A stretch of DNA of 64,000 bases, taken from NCBI RefSeq assembly GCF_000519185.1, contig NZ_JAFA01000023.1, positions 1 through 64,000 of the forward strand, given 5' to 3'. The stretch comes from Paraburkholderia nodosa DSM 21604. Its GTDB lineage: Bacteria > Pseudomonadota > Gammaproteobacteria > Burkholderiales > Burkholderiaceae. The notes below the pieces were generated by a model. That model did no database searches, was not told where the DNA came from, and worked only from the letters and a program-made list of their open reading frames with translations. How positions within the stretch are numbered: the first letter of the stretch is position 1; each line of letters starts with the position of its first letter. Positions 20,036 to 29,401 of the stretch are shown one piece after another. The translations under genes were made by a program, and so were the position numbers.

Positions 20036-20695
20036 TTATTCCGCTTGCGCGTCGGTTTCGCCGACAGATTCCTGCGGCACGATCCAGCTCTCGATCACGG
20101 CGTGCGCCTCGTCGAGCCCCACGCGCTTGAGTGCCGAAAAGAGCTGGGCGCTCAGCTTCCCTTCGTAGCCTTGCTTGCTGTATTCGTCCAACGCCTTGTT
20201 CGTCGTGCGCAGCGCGAGCACGCTTTCCTGACGCGTCAATTTGTCGCACTTCGTGAGGAGTGCGTGGATCGGTTTGCCCGTCGGCGCAAACCATTCGATC
20301 ATGCGGCGGTCGAGGTCGGTGAGCGGGCGGCGGGCATCCATCATCAGGATGAGCCCCGAGAGCTGCGCGCGCGTTTGCAGATAGAGCGAAAGCAGCTGCT
20401 CCCAGTGTGCCTTCGCGGCTAACGGGACTTCGGCATAGCCGTAGCCGGGCAGGTCGACGAGATAGCCCGCTGGTTCGTCCGCGGGGCCGACTGAGAAGTA
20501 GTTGATATGCTGGGTGCGGCCCGGCGTCTTCGAGGCGAAGGCGAGCCGCTTCTGGTTGCACAGCAGATTGATGGCGGTGGACTTGCCGGCGTTCGAACGG
20601 CCGGCGAACGCCACCTCGGGCCGCGCCGTAGCGGGCAGGTCGCGCAGATGGTTCACCGTCGTGAAGAAGCGGGCTTGGTGCAGCAGGAAGGCCAT
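20036..20695 (-). CDS. engB: Ribosome biogenesis GTP-binding protein EngB (YsxC/YihA)
   Basis: Essential GTPase of the TrmE-Era-EngA-EngB group that helps late 50S assembly. 219 aa. The G1 motif GRSNAGKST is at residues 32-40, DLPGYG is G3 and TKCD is G4. No extra domain is present; the C-terminus is a short acidic tail. It has its own transcription unit, divergent from the cytochrome gene to the right. Confidence 0.96.
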   Translation of the reverse strand: MAFLLHQARFFTTVNHLRDLPATARPEVAFAGRSNAGKSTAINLLCNQKRLAFASKTPGRTQHINYFSVGPADEPAGYLVDLPGYGYAEVPLAAKAHWEQLLSLYLQTRAQLSGLILMMDARRPLTDLDRRMIEWFAPTGKPIHALLTKCDKLTRQESVLALRTTNKALDEYSKQGYEGKLSAQLFSALKRVGLDEAHAVIESWIVPQESVGETDAQAE

Positions 20696-20932
20696 CGGAA
20701 AAGGACCACAATGTGAGACAACGCGGCGGGTGGCCCGCCGGACCCGGACGCGCCCGGGATGGATTCTGGGATATCGGGGGCAGGCCCGACTGGCGCCGTG
20801 GCGCCTTGCGCGCTATTGTACAATGCGATGGTTTACTGAATACCAGTGAGGCCAGCGCGGGCCTTCGAGGTAGATCGGTCGCTGTCGTCCATTGCAGAAC
20901 CTGATTCCCACAAGACGAAACAAGGTGCGCGA

Positions 20933-21607
20933 ATGAATCGACTGGGCAAGTGCTTGAAGGTGTTCGAGAGTGCGATAGCGTCAGGTCTTACAGCAGGTCT
21001 ATTCATGATGGCGGGGCAGGCAAGCGCGGCGGATCAGGGAACGCCGGCCAAGCCCGACGTCGCCCGGGGCCAAGTCATTGCTGCGCAGGTGTGCGCGGCC
21101 TGTCACGCGGCCGACGGTAACAGCACCGGCGGCGCGTATCCCAAGCTCGCCGGCCAGCACGCCGACTATCTCGTCAAGCAACTCAAGGACTTCAAACCGC
21201 AGCCCGGCGGCAAGCCGGCGGCGCGCGCAAACCCGATCATGGCCGGCTTCGCTGCCGCGCTGTCAGACCAGGATATGATCAACGTCGCAGCCTGGTTCGC
21301 CTCCCAGACACCCAAACCCGGCTACGCGCGCGACGCGAAGACCGTGCCGTTCGGCCAGTCGATCTGGCGTGGCGGCATCGCCGACAAGGGCGTGCCGGCC
21401 TGTGCGGCGTGTCACGGACCCACGGGCCAGGGTATTCCGATCCAGTATCCGCGCCTCTCGGGCCAGTGGTCGGAATATATCGTTGCACAGCTCAATGCTT
21501 TCCAGCAGGGCACGCGTAACAATAACGATCCGATGCGAACCATCGCGCACCGGCTCTCGGACGACGAGATCAAGGCCGTCGCCGATTACGCCGCCGGCCT
21601 GCATTGA
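20933..21607 (+). CDS. Dihaem cytochrome c, c4 type (periplasmic)
   Basis: Periplasmic electron carrier of the cytochrome c4 family, usually feeding a terminal oxidase. 224 aa from ATG 20933; the signal peptide ends near GQASA-ADQG (about residue 32). Two haem-attachment sites CAACH lie at residues 54-58 and 157-161, each heading one of two similar halves. Candidate axial methionines are in NPIMAGF and NNDPMRT. An upstream in-frame ATG at 20846 lacks a secretion signal and is rejected. It stands directly before the cytochrome c assembly genes resB-ccsB. Confidence 0.93.
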   Translation: MNRLGKCLKVFESAIASGLTAGLFMMAGQASAADQGTPAKPDVARGQVIAAQVCAACHAADGNSTGGAYPKLAGQHADYLVKQLKDFKPQPGGKPAARANPIMAGFAAALSDQDMINVAAWFASQTPKPGYARDAKTVPFGQSIWRGGIADKGVPACAACHGPTGQGIPIQYPRLSGQWSEYIVAQLNAFQQGTRNNNDPMRTIAHRLSDDEIKAVADYAAGLH

Positions 21608-21669
21608 GCGTAATCGGTTTGCCGCACGTTTGATCAGCAGTTTCACGGCGCGGCCGGCCGAAAAACAAG

Positions 21670-21718
21670 AAAAGGGTGAGGGCGTCGTCACGCCGACGGC
21701 GCGCCTGCACCCTTTTTT
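21670..21718 (+). terminator. Terminator after the cytochrome c4 gene
   Basis: AAAAGGGTG pairs with CACCCTTTT around a second GC-rich stem (GCGTCG/CGACG), followed by a six-T run at 21713-21718. Confidence 0.8.
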
Positions 21719-21771
21719 GCTGTAGCGCCTGATCGGCGAGAAGCCAGCAAGAGCGATAAAGCGGAGTTTGA

Positions 21772-24009
21772 ATGAGCGTCACCACGCAGGGTTTGCAGTT
21801 GAATGTTCGCCAGAAGGCGGTGAAAGTCGCCGTCGAGCTGATCAGTTCGATGCGCTTCGCGATTGCGCTGCTCGTCGTGCTCGCCATTGCGAGCATCATC
21901 GGCACGGTGCTCACGCAGGACGACCCGTACCCGAACTACGTCAACCAGTTCGGCCCTTTCTGGGCCGATATCTTCCGCTCGCTGAGCCTCTACACGGTCT
22001 ACAGCGCGTGGTGGTTCATGACGATCCTCGGCTTTCTCGTGGTGTCGGTCTCGCTGTGCGTGATCCGCAACGCGCCGAAGATGCTCGCCGACATGAAGAG
22101 CTGGAAAGACAAGGTCCGCGAAGGCAGCCTGCGCGCGTTCCATCACAAGGGCGAGTTCGCGGTGGAGGGCGGCACGCGTGAGCAAACGGCTGCCATGCTC
22201 GGCAAGCTGGCGGGGCGCATGGGCTACCGGTTCGTCACGCGCGAGAGCGATGGCGCCACGCTCATCGCGGCCAAGCGCGGTGCGCTCACGAAGATCGGCT
22301 ACATCTTCGCGCACCTCGCGATCGTGATCATCTGCCTCGGCGGCCTGCTCGACAGCAATCTGCCGATCAAATTCCAGATGTGGCTGTTCGACAAGACGCC
22401 CATCCGCAGCAACGCGGTCATCAACGACATTGCCCCCGAGCACCGGCTCTCGCAGTCGAACCCGACCTTCCGCGGCTACGCCTGGGTGCCGGAGGGCCAG
22501 TTCGTTTCCACGGCCATCCTCAACCAGCCCGACGGTTCGCTGATCCAGGACCTGCCGTTCTCCATCCAGCTCAACAAGTTCATCGTCGATTACTACTCGA
22601 CCGGCATGCCCAAGCTCTTTGCGAGCGACATCGTCGTGATCGACCACAAGACGGGCCAGCGCGTTCCGGCGCGCATCGAGGTGAACGAGCCGTTCGAATA
22701 CGACGGCGTGTCGATCTATCAGTCGAGCTTCCAGGACGGCGGCTCGCAGATGTCGATGACGGCGTGGCCCATGTCGGGTGCAAGTGCGAAGACCTTCCCG
22801 TTCGGCGGCACGATCGGCAATTCGGCGCCGCTCGCGGTGCCTGCTGGCCAGGCGCTGCCGGGCGTGGATGGGCAGACGATCGAATTCGCGGACTTCCGCG
22901 CGATCAACGTCGAGAACATCTCGAATGGCAGCGGCGCGAACGACGCGCGCGGCGTGGCGCACCAGTCGCTCAAAGAAGCGTTCGACGAGCGCCTCGGCTC
23001 CGGTGCGAAGAGTTCGAAGCCGCTCGACCTGCATAACGTCGGCCCCTCGGTGCAGTACAAGGTGCGCGACAAGGACGGCCAGGCGCGCGAGTACAACAAC
23101 TACATGCTGCCCGTGGACGTGGGCGGCGGCGATCGCATGTTCCTCGCGGGCATGCGCGAGAATCCCGACGATCCGTTCCGCTACCTGCGTATTCCCGCCG
23201 ACAGCGGCGGCACGCCGAAGGAGTGGATGATGCTGCGCGCGGCCTTCGAGGACCCCGCATTGCGCGCGCAGGCCGCGAAGCGTTTCGCCGCGCGCTCAGT
23301 CCCCGCTTCGAACCGCGAGTTGCAACAGCATCTCGAGGACAGCGCCGATCGCGTCTTGACCCTTTTTGCGGGCTCGGACGCACCGCAGGCAGGTGCTGCG
23401 GGGGCTGCAGGTGCCGCAGGCGGCTTCCAGGCCGTGGCCGCGTTCATCGACAAGTCGGTGCCGAAGGAGCAGCAGGAAAAGGCGGCGAGCCTCCTGCTGC
23501 GCATGCTCGAGGGTGCGACATGGGACCTCTGGCAGCTCGCGCGCGAGCAGGCCGGCGAGCCCGACCTGAAGCCCGATGCCGACGCCGCGCGCTTCGTACA
23601 GGATTCGATCAACGCGATATCCGACAGCTTCCTGTATGGATCTCCTGTCTATCTACAGCTCGATTCATTCAAGCAGGTGCAAGCTTCGGTATTTCAGTTG
23701 ACGCGCGCGCCGGGCAAGAAAGTCGTGTATCTTGGCAGCCTGTTGCTCGTGCTCGGCATCTTCTCGATGTTCTACGTGCGTGAGCGGCGTCTGTGGTTCT
23801 GGCTGAAGGACCGGAAGGGTCAGGACGGTCAGGACCACGGCGTCGACGTCATCATGGCGATGTCGACCGCCCGCCGTACCCTCGACTTCGAGAAGGAGTT
23901 CGCCCGTACCCGCGACGCGGTCGGCCGTGTGCTTGGCGCGGCGCCGCAAACGGGCGCCACGAACGATGCGGGCGACACGAACGGCAGCGGCACGGACCGT
24001 GCGCCCTGA
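21772..24009 (+). CDS. resB: Cytochrome c biogenesis protein ResB (Ccs1)
   Basis: System II cytochrome c synthase subunit. With CcsA/CcsB it carries haem across the inner membrane and attaches it to CxxCH apocytochromes. 745 aa. Three membrane segments lie in the N-terminal third (for example IALLVVLAIASIIGTVL, about residues 31-47), then a long periplasmic domain, then a last membrane segment (VVYLGSLLLVLGIFSMFYV) near residue 655. A run of Ala/Gly around residue 540 is a low-complexity linker. It pairs with ccsB 46 bases downstream and with DsbD upstream, which supplies reductant for the haem-binding cysteines. Confidence 0.95.
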   Translation: MSVTTQGLQLNVRQKAVKVAVELISSMRFAIALLVVLAIASIIGTVLTQDDPYPNYVNQFGPFWADIFRSLSLYTVYSAWWFMTILGFLVVSVSLCVIRNAPKMLADMKSWKDKVREGSLRAFHHKGEFAVEGGTREQTAAMLGKLAGRMGYRFVTRESDGATLIAAKRGALTKIGYIFAHLAIVIICLGGLLDSNLPIKFQMWLFDKTPIRSNAVINDIAPEHRLSQSNPTFRGYAWVPEGQFVSTAILNQPDGSLIQDLPFSIQLNKFIVDYYSTGMPKLFASDIVVIDHKTGQRVPARIEVNEPFEYDGVSIYQSSFQDGGSQMSMTAWPMSGASAKTFPFGGTIGNSAPLAVPAGQALPGVDGQTIEFADFRAINVENISNGSGANDARGVAHQSLKEAFDERLGSGAKSSKPLDLHNVGPSVQYKVRDKDGQAREYNNYMLPVDVGGGDRMFLAGMRENPDDPFRYLRIPADSGGTPKEWMMLRAAFEDPALRAQAAKRFAARSVPASNRELQQHLEDSADRVLTLFAGSDAPQAGAAGAAGAAGGFQAVAAFIDKSVPKEQQEKAASLLLRMLEGATWDLWQLAREQAGEPDLKPDADAARFVQDSINAISDSFLYGSPVYLQLDSFKQVQASVFQLTRAPGKKVVYLGSLLLVLGIFSMFYVRERRLWFWLKDRKGQDGQDHGVDVIMAMSTARRTLDFEKEFARTRDAVGRVLGAAPQTGATNDAGDTNGSGTDRAP

Positions 24010-24055
24010 TTCACGCACGTGATTGCAGCCACTCACGATCAACACCGGTAAGCCC

Positions 24056-25300
24056 ATGGACTTGTCTCAGGTTTCCCCCTCCGCGAAGGCCCGGCGCGCC
24101 GAACGTGCGCTGGTGGCCAATGCCGCTGTGGCGCACGGCGCCGCGAGTGCCCGCGATCCCCTCGCCGACGCCCTGTTCGACGAACGCCCCTTGCTGCGCC
24201 GCCTGACGGTGGTCGACTGGCTGTTCGCACTGGCGCTCGTGGCGGGCGCGGGCTTCGCGCTCTCGCGCTACCACGCGCACATGAACTACTACGACAAGCT
24301 GGTGCTCTGCGGCACGACGCCGGCGCTCGTCGTACTGGGCTGGCGCTGGAAGCCGGCGCGGCTGCTCATGGCCGGCATCGCGGTGCTCGCGCTTTTCGCG
24401 CTCCAGATCTACCAGGGCGATCTCGCGCGCGCGGATCAGACCTTCTTCCTCAAGTATTTCCTCTCGAGCCAGTCGGCCATTCTGTGGATGAGCGCGCTGT
24501 TCGTGCTCGCCACGCTGTTCTACTGGATCGGCCTGCTCTCGCGCTCGCCCTCGGGCGGCTCGATCGGCTCGAAGCTCACGTGGGCGGCGGTGCTCATGGG
24601 CTTCGTCGGCCTGATGGTGCGCTGGTACGAGTCCTACCTGATCGGCGCGGACGTCGGGCACATTCCCATCTCGAACCTCTACGAAGTGTTCGTGCTGTTC
24701 AGCCTCATCACCGCGCTCTTCTATCTGTATTACGAAAAGCACTACAACACGCGTGCGCTCGGCGCGTTCGTGCTGCTGGTGATCAGCGCGGCCGTGGGTT
24801 TCCTCATGTGGTACTCGATCTCGCGCGACGCGCAGCAGATCCAGCCGCTCGTGCCCGCGCTGCAGAGCTGGTGGATGAAGATCCACGTGCCGGCGAACTT
24901 CATCGGCTACGGCAGCTTCGCGCTTTCGGCCATGGTGGGCGTGGCGTACATCATGAAGGAGCGGGGCGTGCTGGCGGATCGTCTGCCCGCGCTCGAGGTG
25001 CTCGACGACGTCATGTACAAGTCGATCGCCGTGGGTTTCGCCTTCTTCACCATCGCGACCATTCTCGGCGCGCTGTGGGCGGCGCAGGCCTGGGGCGGCT
25101 ACTGGAGCTGGGACCCGAAGGAAACCTGGGCGCTGATCGTGTGGCTCAACTACGCGGCCTGGCTGCATATGCGCCTCATGAAGGGCCTGCGAGGCGGCGT
25201 GGCGGCCTGGTGGGCGCTCACGGGTCTGCTCGTCACGACCTTCGCGTTCCTTGGCGTGAACATGTTCCTTTCTGGCCTGCACAGCTACGGCAAGCTGTAA
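24056..25300 (+). CDS. ccsB: Cytochrome c biogenesis protein CcsB/CcsA (haem channel)
   Basis: Integral-membrane partner of ResB in the System II haem-handling complex. 414 aa from ATG 24056 (MDLSQVSPSAKARR); a TTG at 24023 is less likely. About eight membrane segments are visible. The tryptophan-rich WWD haem-binding segment is WGGYWSWDPKETWALIVW near residue 345, and conserved histidines flank it (for example KIHVPANFIGYG). A cytosolic N-terminal stretch of about 50 residues is not part of the core family. Confidence 0.95.
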   Translation: MDLSQVSPSAKARRAERALVANAAVAHGAASARDPLADALFDERPLLRRLTVVDWLFALALVAGAGFALSRYHAHMNYYDKLVLCGTTPALVVLGWRWKPARLLMAGIAVLALFALQIYQGDLARADQTFFLKYFLSSQSAILWMSALFVLATLFYWIGLLSRSPSGGSIGSKLTWAAVLMGFVGLMVRWYESYLIGADVGHIPISNLYEVFVLFSLITALFYLYYEKHYNTRALGAFVLLVISAAVGFLMWYSISRDAQQIQPLVPALQSWWMKIHVPANFIGYGSFALSAMVGVAYIMKERGVLADRLPALEVLDDVMYKSIAVGFAFFTIATILGALWAAQAWGGYWSWDPKETWALIVWLNYAAWLHMRLMKGLRGGVAAWWALTGLLVTTFAFLGVNMFLSGLHSYGKL

Positions 25301-25324
25301 CCGAATCCACCCGCAAGACGAATT

Positions 25325-25360
25325 AACCGTCGGATGCCTCGCGCTCCGACGGTTTTTTTT
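25325..25360 (+). terminator. Terminator of the resB-ccsB operon
   Basis: AACCGTCGGA and TCCGACGGTT enclose a ten-base loop, followed by eight T residues (25353-25360). Confidence 0.92.
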
Positions 25361-25506
25361 CGTCCGCCGGGAAGTTTTCTGCGAATTGCGCGTTTGCCCG
25401 CTTGAGGTCATCCAGTCGATCCACGCCGTGCCCAGCACGGCAGGACGGGTCGAGATACGATCAATGTGCTGGCGGCGCACGCCACGCAAGAAGCAGGAGC
25501 AGCGAT

Positions 25507-26508
25507 ATGTGGATCAAGCGGAGCAGCAGGATCTTGCTCAACGGTGACGACATCCCCGCGAGCGAAATCACGCCGCAAAAGGTGTACGAACAGCGTCGGC
25601 GCATTCTGCGGGCTGCGGGCGCGCTCGCGCTCGGCGGCATCGCGGGGCCGTTCGCCGCGCGAGAGGCGCTTGCGGAATACGCCCCCGGCGACCCGAAGGC
25701 GCAGAAGCTCGCCGCGCCGACGAACACGAAGTTCGTCGCGCTCGACAAGGTCACGCCCTACAAGGACATCACGACCTATAACAACTTCTACGAATTCGGC
25801 ACCGACAAGGGCGATCCGGCTCAAAACGCGCACACGCTGCGGCCGCGTCCGTGGAAGCTGAGCGTCGAGGGCGAGGTGAAGAACCCGAAGGTCTATGACA
25901 TCGACGAGATCCTCAAGCTCGCGCCGCTCGAAGAGCGCGTGTACCGGCATCGTTGTGTGGAGGGCTGGTCGATCGTCGTGCCGTGGATCGGTGTTTCGCT
26001 TTCCGAACTGATCCGCCGTGCGCAGCCCACGGGCAACGCGCGCTACGTGCAGTTCATCACACTCGCCGACCCCTCGCAGATGCCGGGTCTCGCCGAGCCG
26101 ATTCTCGACTGGCCGTATTCCGAAGGCCTGCGCATGGACGAAGCGATGAACCCGCTCACGCTGCTCACGGTGGGCCTCTACGGCCAGGTGCTGCCGAACC
26201 AGAACGGTGCGCCGGTGCGCGTGATCGTGCCGTGGAAGTACGGCTTCAAGAGCGCGAAGTCGCTTGTGAAGATCCGCTTCGTCGCGAACCAGCCGCCCAC
26301 GAGCTGGAACAAGTACGCACCGAACGAGTACGGCTTTTATTCGAACGTGAATCCGAACGTCGATCACCCGCGCTGGAGCCAGGCCACGGAGCGGCGCATC
26401 GGCGAGGACGGCTTCTTCCAGCCCAAGCGCAAGACGCTCATGTACAACGGCTACGGCGATCTCGTGGCGTCGATGTACCAGGGCATGGATCTGCGCAAGA
26501 ACTTCTGA
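25507..26508 (+). CDS. msrP: Periplasmic methionine sulfoxide reductase, molybdopterin subunit MsrP (YedY)
   Basis: Molybdenum-cofactor enzyme that repairs oxidised methionine in periplasmic proteins using quinol electrons supplied by MsrQ. 333 aa from ATG 25507 behind AGGAGCAGCGAT. The Tat signal shows RRRILRAAG at residues 30-38 and a hydrophobic stretch to about 55. The molybdenum ligand Cys150 lies in [13 protein letters not shown]. The SUOX/YedY fold signatures [15 protein letters not shown] and [15 protein letters not shown] follow. msrQ begins 24 bases downstream. Confidence 0.96.
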   Translation: MWIKRSSRILLNGDDIPASEITPQKVYEQRRRILRAAGALALGGIAGPFAAREALAEYAPGDPKAQKLAAPTNTKFVALDKVTPYKDITTYNNFYEFGTDKGDPAQNAHTLRPRPWKLSVEGEVKNPKVYDIDEILKLAPLEERVYRHRCVEGWSIVVPWIGVSLSELIRRAQPTGNARYVQFITLADPSQMPGLAEPILDWPYSEGLRMDEAMNPLTLLTVGLYGQVLPNQNGAPVRVIVPWKYGFKSAKSLVKIRFVANQPPTSWNKYAPNEYGFYSNVNPNVDHPRWSQATERRIGEDGFFQPKRKTLMYNGYGDLVASMYQGMDLRKNF

Positions 26509-26532
26509 GCAACGAGCTTGATGGAGCGAGAG

Positions 26533-27246
26533 ATGGAATCGACGACGACACCGCAGGCCGCCGCGCGCGTGGGGGCGGGCGAGGCCCGTCCTGCGCGAAA
26601 GGCGGGTGCGGCGAGCGTGACGGGGCCGCGCTGGCTGCCGTGGGCGAAGGCGGCGGTGTTCGTCGCGGCGTTGTATCCGCTCGCGCGCCTCGTGCTGTTT
26701 GGCTTCACGGACGGGCTCGGTGCGAATCCGATCGAGTTCATCACGCGGTCCACGGGGCTCTGGACGCTGGTGTTCCTCTGCATCACGCTTGCGGTCACGC
26801 CGCTGCGACGACTCACGGGCTGGAATACGCTGCTCCGCTTTCGGCGCATGCTGGGCCTCTTCGCGTTTTTCTACGCGACGCTGCACTTCACGACCTACAT
26901 CTGGTTCGACAAGTGGTTCGACGTTGCCGCGATGTTCAAGGACGTCGGCAAGCGGCCGTTCATCACGGTGGGTTTCGCGGCGTTCGTGCTGCTGATTCCG
27001 CTCGCCGTGACGTCCACGCGCGCGATGGCGCGCCGGCTCGGACGCCGCTGGCAGACGCTGCACCGGCTCATCTACGCGATCGGCGTGCTGGCGATCCTGC
27101 ACTTCTGGTGGATGAAGGCGGGCAAGCACGACCTCGTGCTGCCCAAGCTCTACGGCGCGATCATGCTTGCGCTGCTCGGTTGGCGCGTGGCCGTGTGGCT
27201 GCTTGCGCGCTGGCGTGCTTCGCGCGCGGGTGCGGGCGCCGCGTAG
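26533..27246 (+). CDS. msrQ: MsrQ haem-binding membrane subunit (YedZ)
   Basis: b-type haem membrane protein that passes electrons from the respiratory chain to MsrP. 237 aa from ATG 26533, chosen because GGAGCGAG lies directly upstream; ATG 26521 is possible. Six membrane segments are visible, with the ferric-reductase-like core RRMLGLFAFFYATLHF and candidate haem histidines in TLHFTTY, TLHRLIY and ILHFWW. Immediately follows msrP, the standard pair. Confidence 0.94.
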   Translation: MESTTTPQAAARVGAGEARPARKAGAASVTGPRWLPWAKAAVFVAALYPLARLVLFGFTDGLGANPIEFITRSTGLWTLVFLCITLAVTPLRRLTGWNTLLRFRRMLGLFAFFYATLHFTTYIWFDKWFDVAAMFKDVGKRPFITVGFAAFVLLIPLAVTSTRAMARRLGRRWQTLHRLIYAIGVLAILHFWWMKAGKHDLVLPKLYGAIMLALLGWRVAVWLLARWRASRAGAGAA

Positions 27247-27271
27247 GTGCACCGCGCGCAGGCAGGCAAAT

Positions 27272-27300
27272 AAAAAGCGACGCCGTAGCGTCGCTTTTTT
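27272..27300. terminator. Bidirectional terminator between msrQ and lysA
   Basis: GCGACGC-CGTA-GCGTCGC with five A on the left and six T on the right, between convergent genes. Confidence 0.9.
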
Positions 27301-27323
27301 ACATGGGCGAGCGGACGAAAGAC

Positions 27324-28595
27324 TCAGTCCGGCAGCACGCGCTCGCTCGCGAATAACTGCGCCACGTTTTCGCGCTCGCGCGCGAGATGCACGCGCTTGC
27401 CGTCGACCATCACTTCGGCCGCGCGCGCACGCGTGTTGTAGTTCGAGCTCATCACGAAGCCGTATGCGCCCGCGGAGCGGATCGCGAGCACGTCGCCGGG
27501 TTCGATCGCGAGCGAGCGGGCGCGGCCCAGCCAGTCGCCGCTTTCGCACACCGGGCCGACCACGTCGTAGGTCTGCGGCGCGGACTGGCGCGCAACCACC
27601 GGCTCCATCGCGTGATACGCGTCGTACATGGCGGGACGGGCGAGGTCGTTCATCGCGGCGTCGACGATCGCGAAGTTCTTTTCCGAGCCCGGCTTCAGGA
27701 ACTCGACCGTGGTGAGCAGGATGCCCGCATTGCCCACGAGGGAGCGGCCCGGCTCGAAATACACCTCGCGCGTCTTGCCCGTTTTCGCGCCATACGCCTC
27801 GATGCGGTCGAGCACCGTGCGCACGAACTCGCCGATGTCGGGCGGCGTTTCGTCGTCGTAGGTGATGCCGAGGCCGCCGCCCACGTCGATGTGGCGGATG
27901 CTCACGCCGTCCGCTTCGATCTGGTCGACGAGTTCGAGCAGCTTGTCGATGGCGTCGAGATACGGCGCGATTTCGGTGATCTGCGAGCCGATGTGGCAGT
28001 CGATGCCGACCACGTCCAGGTGCGCCATGGCCGCGGCGGCGCGATAGGTCGCGCGCGCTTCCTCGAATGCCACGCCGAACTTGTTCGCCTTCAGGCCGGT
28101 GGAAATGTACGGATGCGTTTTCGGATCGACGTCCGGGTTCACGCGCAGCGAAACGGGCGCCTTCTTGCCGAGCTTGCCCGCCACGTCGTTGAGGCGGTCG
28201 AGTTCGGGGATCGATTCGACGTTGAAGCACTTCACGCCCGCTTCGAGCGCCTCGCGCATTTCGCCGGCGGTCTTGCCGACGCCCGAGAACACCACGTCCT
28301 GCGCTTTACCGCCTGCCGCGAGCACGCGGGCGAGCTCGCCTGCCGAAACGATGTCGAAGCCCGCGCCTTCGCGCGCGAACACGTTGAGCACGGCGAGGTT
28401 GCTGTTCGCCTTGACCGCGACGTGCACCTTGGCGTGGCGGCCGGCGCAGGCGTCGGCGTAGGCGTGCCATGCGGCGGTGAGCGCCGCGCGCGAATACACA
28501 TAGAGCGGCGTGCCGTACTGTGCGGCGAGATCTGCGGCCGAGACGCCTTCTACGAAGAGCGTGCCGTTATCGCGGTGAAAAGCGGACTGGGTCAT
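27324..28595 (-). CDS. lysA: Diaminopimelate decarboxylase
   Basis: PLP enzyme that converts meso-diaminopimelate to lysine, the last step of lysine synthesis. 423 aa. The PLP lysine is Lys62 in VHVAVKANSN. The glycine-rich phosphate loop is in VGGGLGITY, and EPGRSLVGNAG and CESGDWLG are the substrate and cofactor motifs. It starts nine bases after lptM, on the same strand, a pairing common in proteobacteria. Confidence 0.97.
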   Translation of the reverse strand: MTQSAFHRDNGTLFVEGVSAADLAAQYGTPLYVYSRAALTAAWHAYADACAGRHAKVHVAVKANSNLAVLNVFAREGAGFDIVSAGELARVLAAGGKAQDVVFSGVGKTAGEMREALEAGVKCFNVESIPELDRLNDVAGKLGKKAPVSLRVNPDVDPKTHPYISTGLKANKFGVAFEEARATYRAAAAMAHLDVVGIDCHIGSQITEIAPYLDAIDKLLELVDQIEADGVSIRHIDVGGGLGITYDDETPPDIGEFVRTVLDRIEAYGAKTGKTREVYFEPGRSLVGNAGILLTTVEFLKPGSEKNFAIVDAAMNDLARPAMYDAYHAMEPVVARQSAPQTYDVVGPVCESGDWLGRARSLAIEPGDVLAIRSAGAYGFVMSSNYNTRARAAEVMVDGKRVHLARERENVAQLFASERVLPD

Positions 28596-28604
28596 GCGAG
28601 CGTT

Positions 28605-28964
28605 TTACTGGGTTGGCGTGGCGTCGGAAGCCGCTTGCGGGCTGCCGGTGGTCGCGGGTGTGGTGCCGAGTTCGGTGTCCGGGGACAACGAGAGCGGCGT
28701 GCCGGAGGTGTCCGGAATCGTGCCGACGGGTGCCGAAGCCGACTCGGGAGCACTCGCGGGCGCGTTTGCAGGCGTCGCGCCGGTTTCCGGCTGCGTGGTT
28801 TCGAAATTGGGCTTGGGCGGAAGCGGCGGCACGGTGGGCATATAGAGCGCGCCGCGCTGGCCGCAGCCTGCGAGCGCGACGGCGCCGATCGCAAAAGCCG
28901 CTAGAATCGCGCGGGGCGTCCATGCGCTGGGGGCCGCTGCGCGCGTCCGGGAAATGACACGCAT
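28605..28964 (-). CDS. lptM: Small lipoprotein LptM (YifL-like)
   Basis: Outer-membrane lipoprotein; the E. coli homologue assists maturation of the LptD LPS translocon. 119 aa. The signal ends in the lipobox LAGC (Cys34), followed by GQRGALYMP, the short conserved motif of the family (GxxGPLYxP type). The remaining 75 residues are Pro/Ala/Thr-rich and probably disordered, making it longer than the E. coli protein. The lptM-lysA order, with divergent cyaY, matches many gamma- and betaproteobacteria. Confidence 0.85.
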   Translation of the reverse strand: MRVISRTRAAAPSAWTPRAILAAFAIGAVALAGCGQRGALYMPTVPPLPPKPNFETTQPETGATPANAPASAPESASAPVGTIPDTSGTPLSLSPDTELGTTPATTGSPQAASDATPTQ

Positions 28965-28999
28965 AATTGTCCCTGAATGAATAACCGGTGGAGTTTAGC

Positions 29000-29317
29000 A
29001 TGCCAGACAATGACTACCTGAGCCGCGCGGAGGCCGTGCTGGCGGCCGTGGAGCGGGCCGTGGACGAGGCCGAAGCCGACATCGAACTGGAGCGCAGCGG
29101 CAACGTTCTGACGCTCGAATTCGAGAATCGCACGAAGATCATCGTGAACTTGCAGCCGCCGATGCGCGAAATCTGGATCGCGGCGAAGGCTGGCGGTTTC
29201 CACTATCGCTTCATCGACGGCGAATGGCGCGACACGCGCACGGGCACCGAATTCTTCTCGGCGCTCACGGCCTATGCAACGGAGCAGGCGGGCGAGCCGG
29301 TGCGGTTCGAGCCGTAA
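29000..29317 (+). CDS. cyaY: Frataxin-like iron protein CyaY
   Basis: Iron-binding frataxin homologue that modulates iron-sulfur cluster assembly by the Isc machine. 105 aa from ATG 29000 ([14 protein letters not shown]) behind GGTGGAGTTTAGC; the upstream ATG 28988 overlaps the ribosome-site region and is rejected. The acidic first helix ([15 protein letters not shown]) and the beta-sheet motif [19 protein letters not shown] are diagnostic. It diverges from lptM with only 35 bases between the starts. Confidence 0.95.
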   Translation: MPDNDYLSRAEAVLAAVERAVDEAEADIELERSGNVLTLEFENRTKIIVNLQPPMREIWIAAKAGGFHYRFIDGEWRDTRTGTEFFSALTAYATEQAGEPVRFEP

Positions 29318-29342
29318 GAGCGCAAGCGTGAGTTCGTAAAAG

Positions 29343-29378
29343 AAACGGGCGCCAGTTGAAAAACTGGCGCCCGTTTTT
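29343..29378. terminator. Bidirectional terminator between cyaY and mrcA
   Basis: AAACGGGCGCCAGTT pairs perfectly with AACTGGCGCCCGTTT around GAAA, with a five-T tail. Flanking genes converge. Confidence 0.92.
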
Positions 29379-29401
29379 CATTGCCACCGTTGCGGCGAGC
29401 C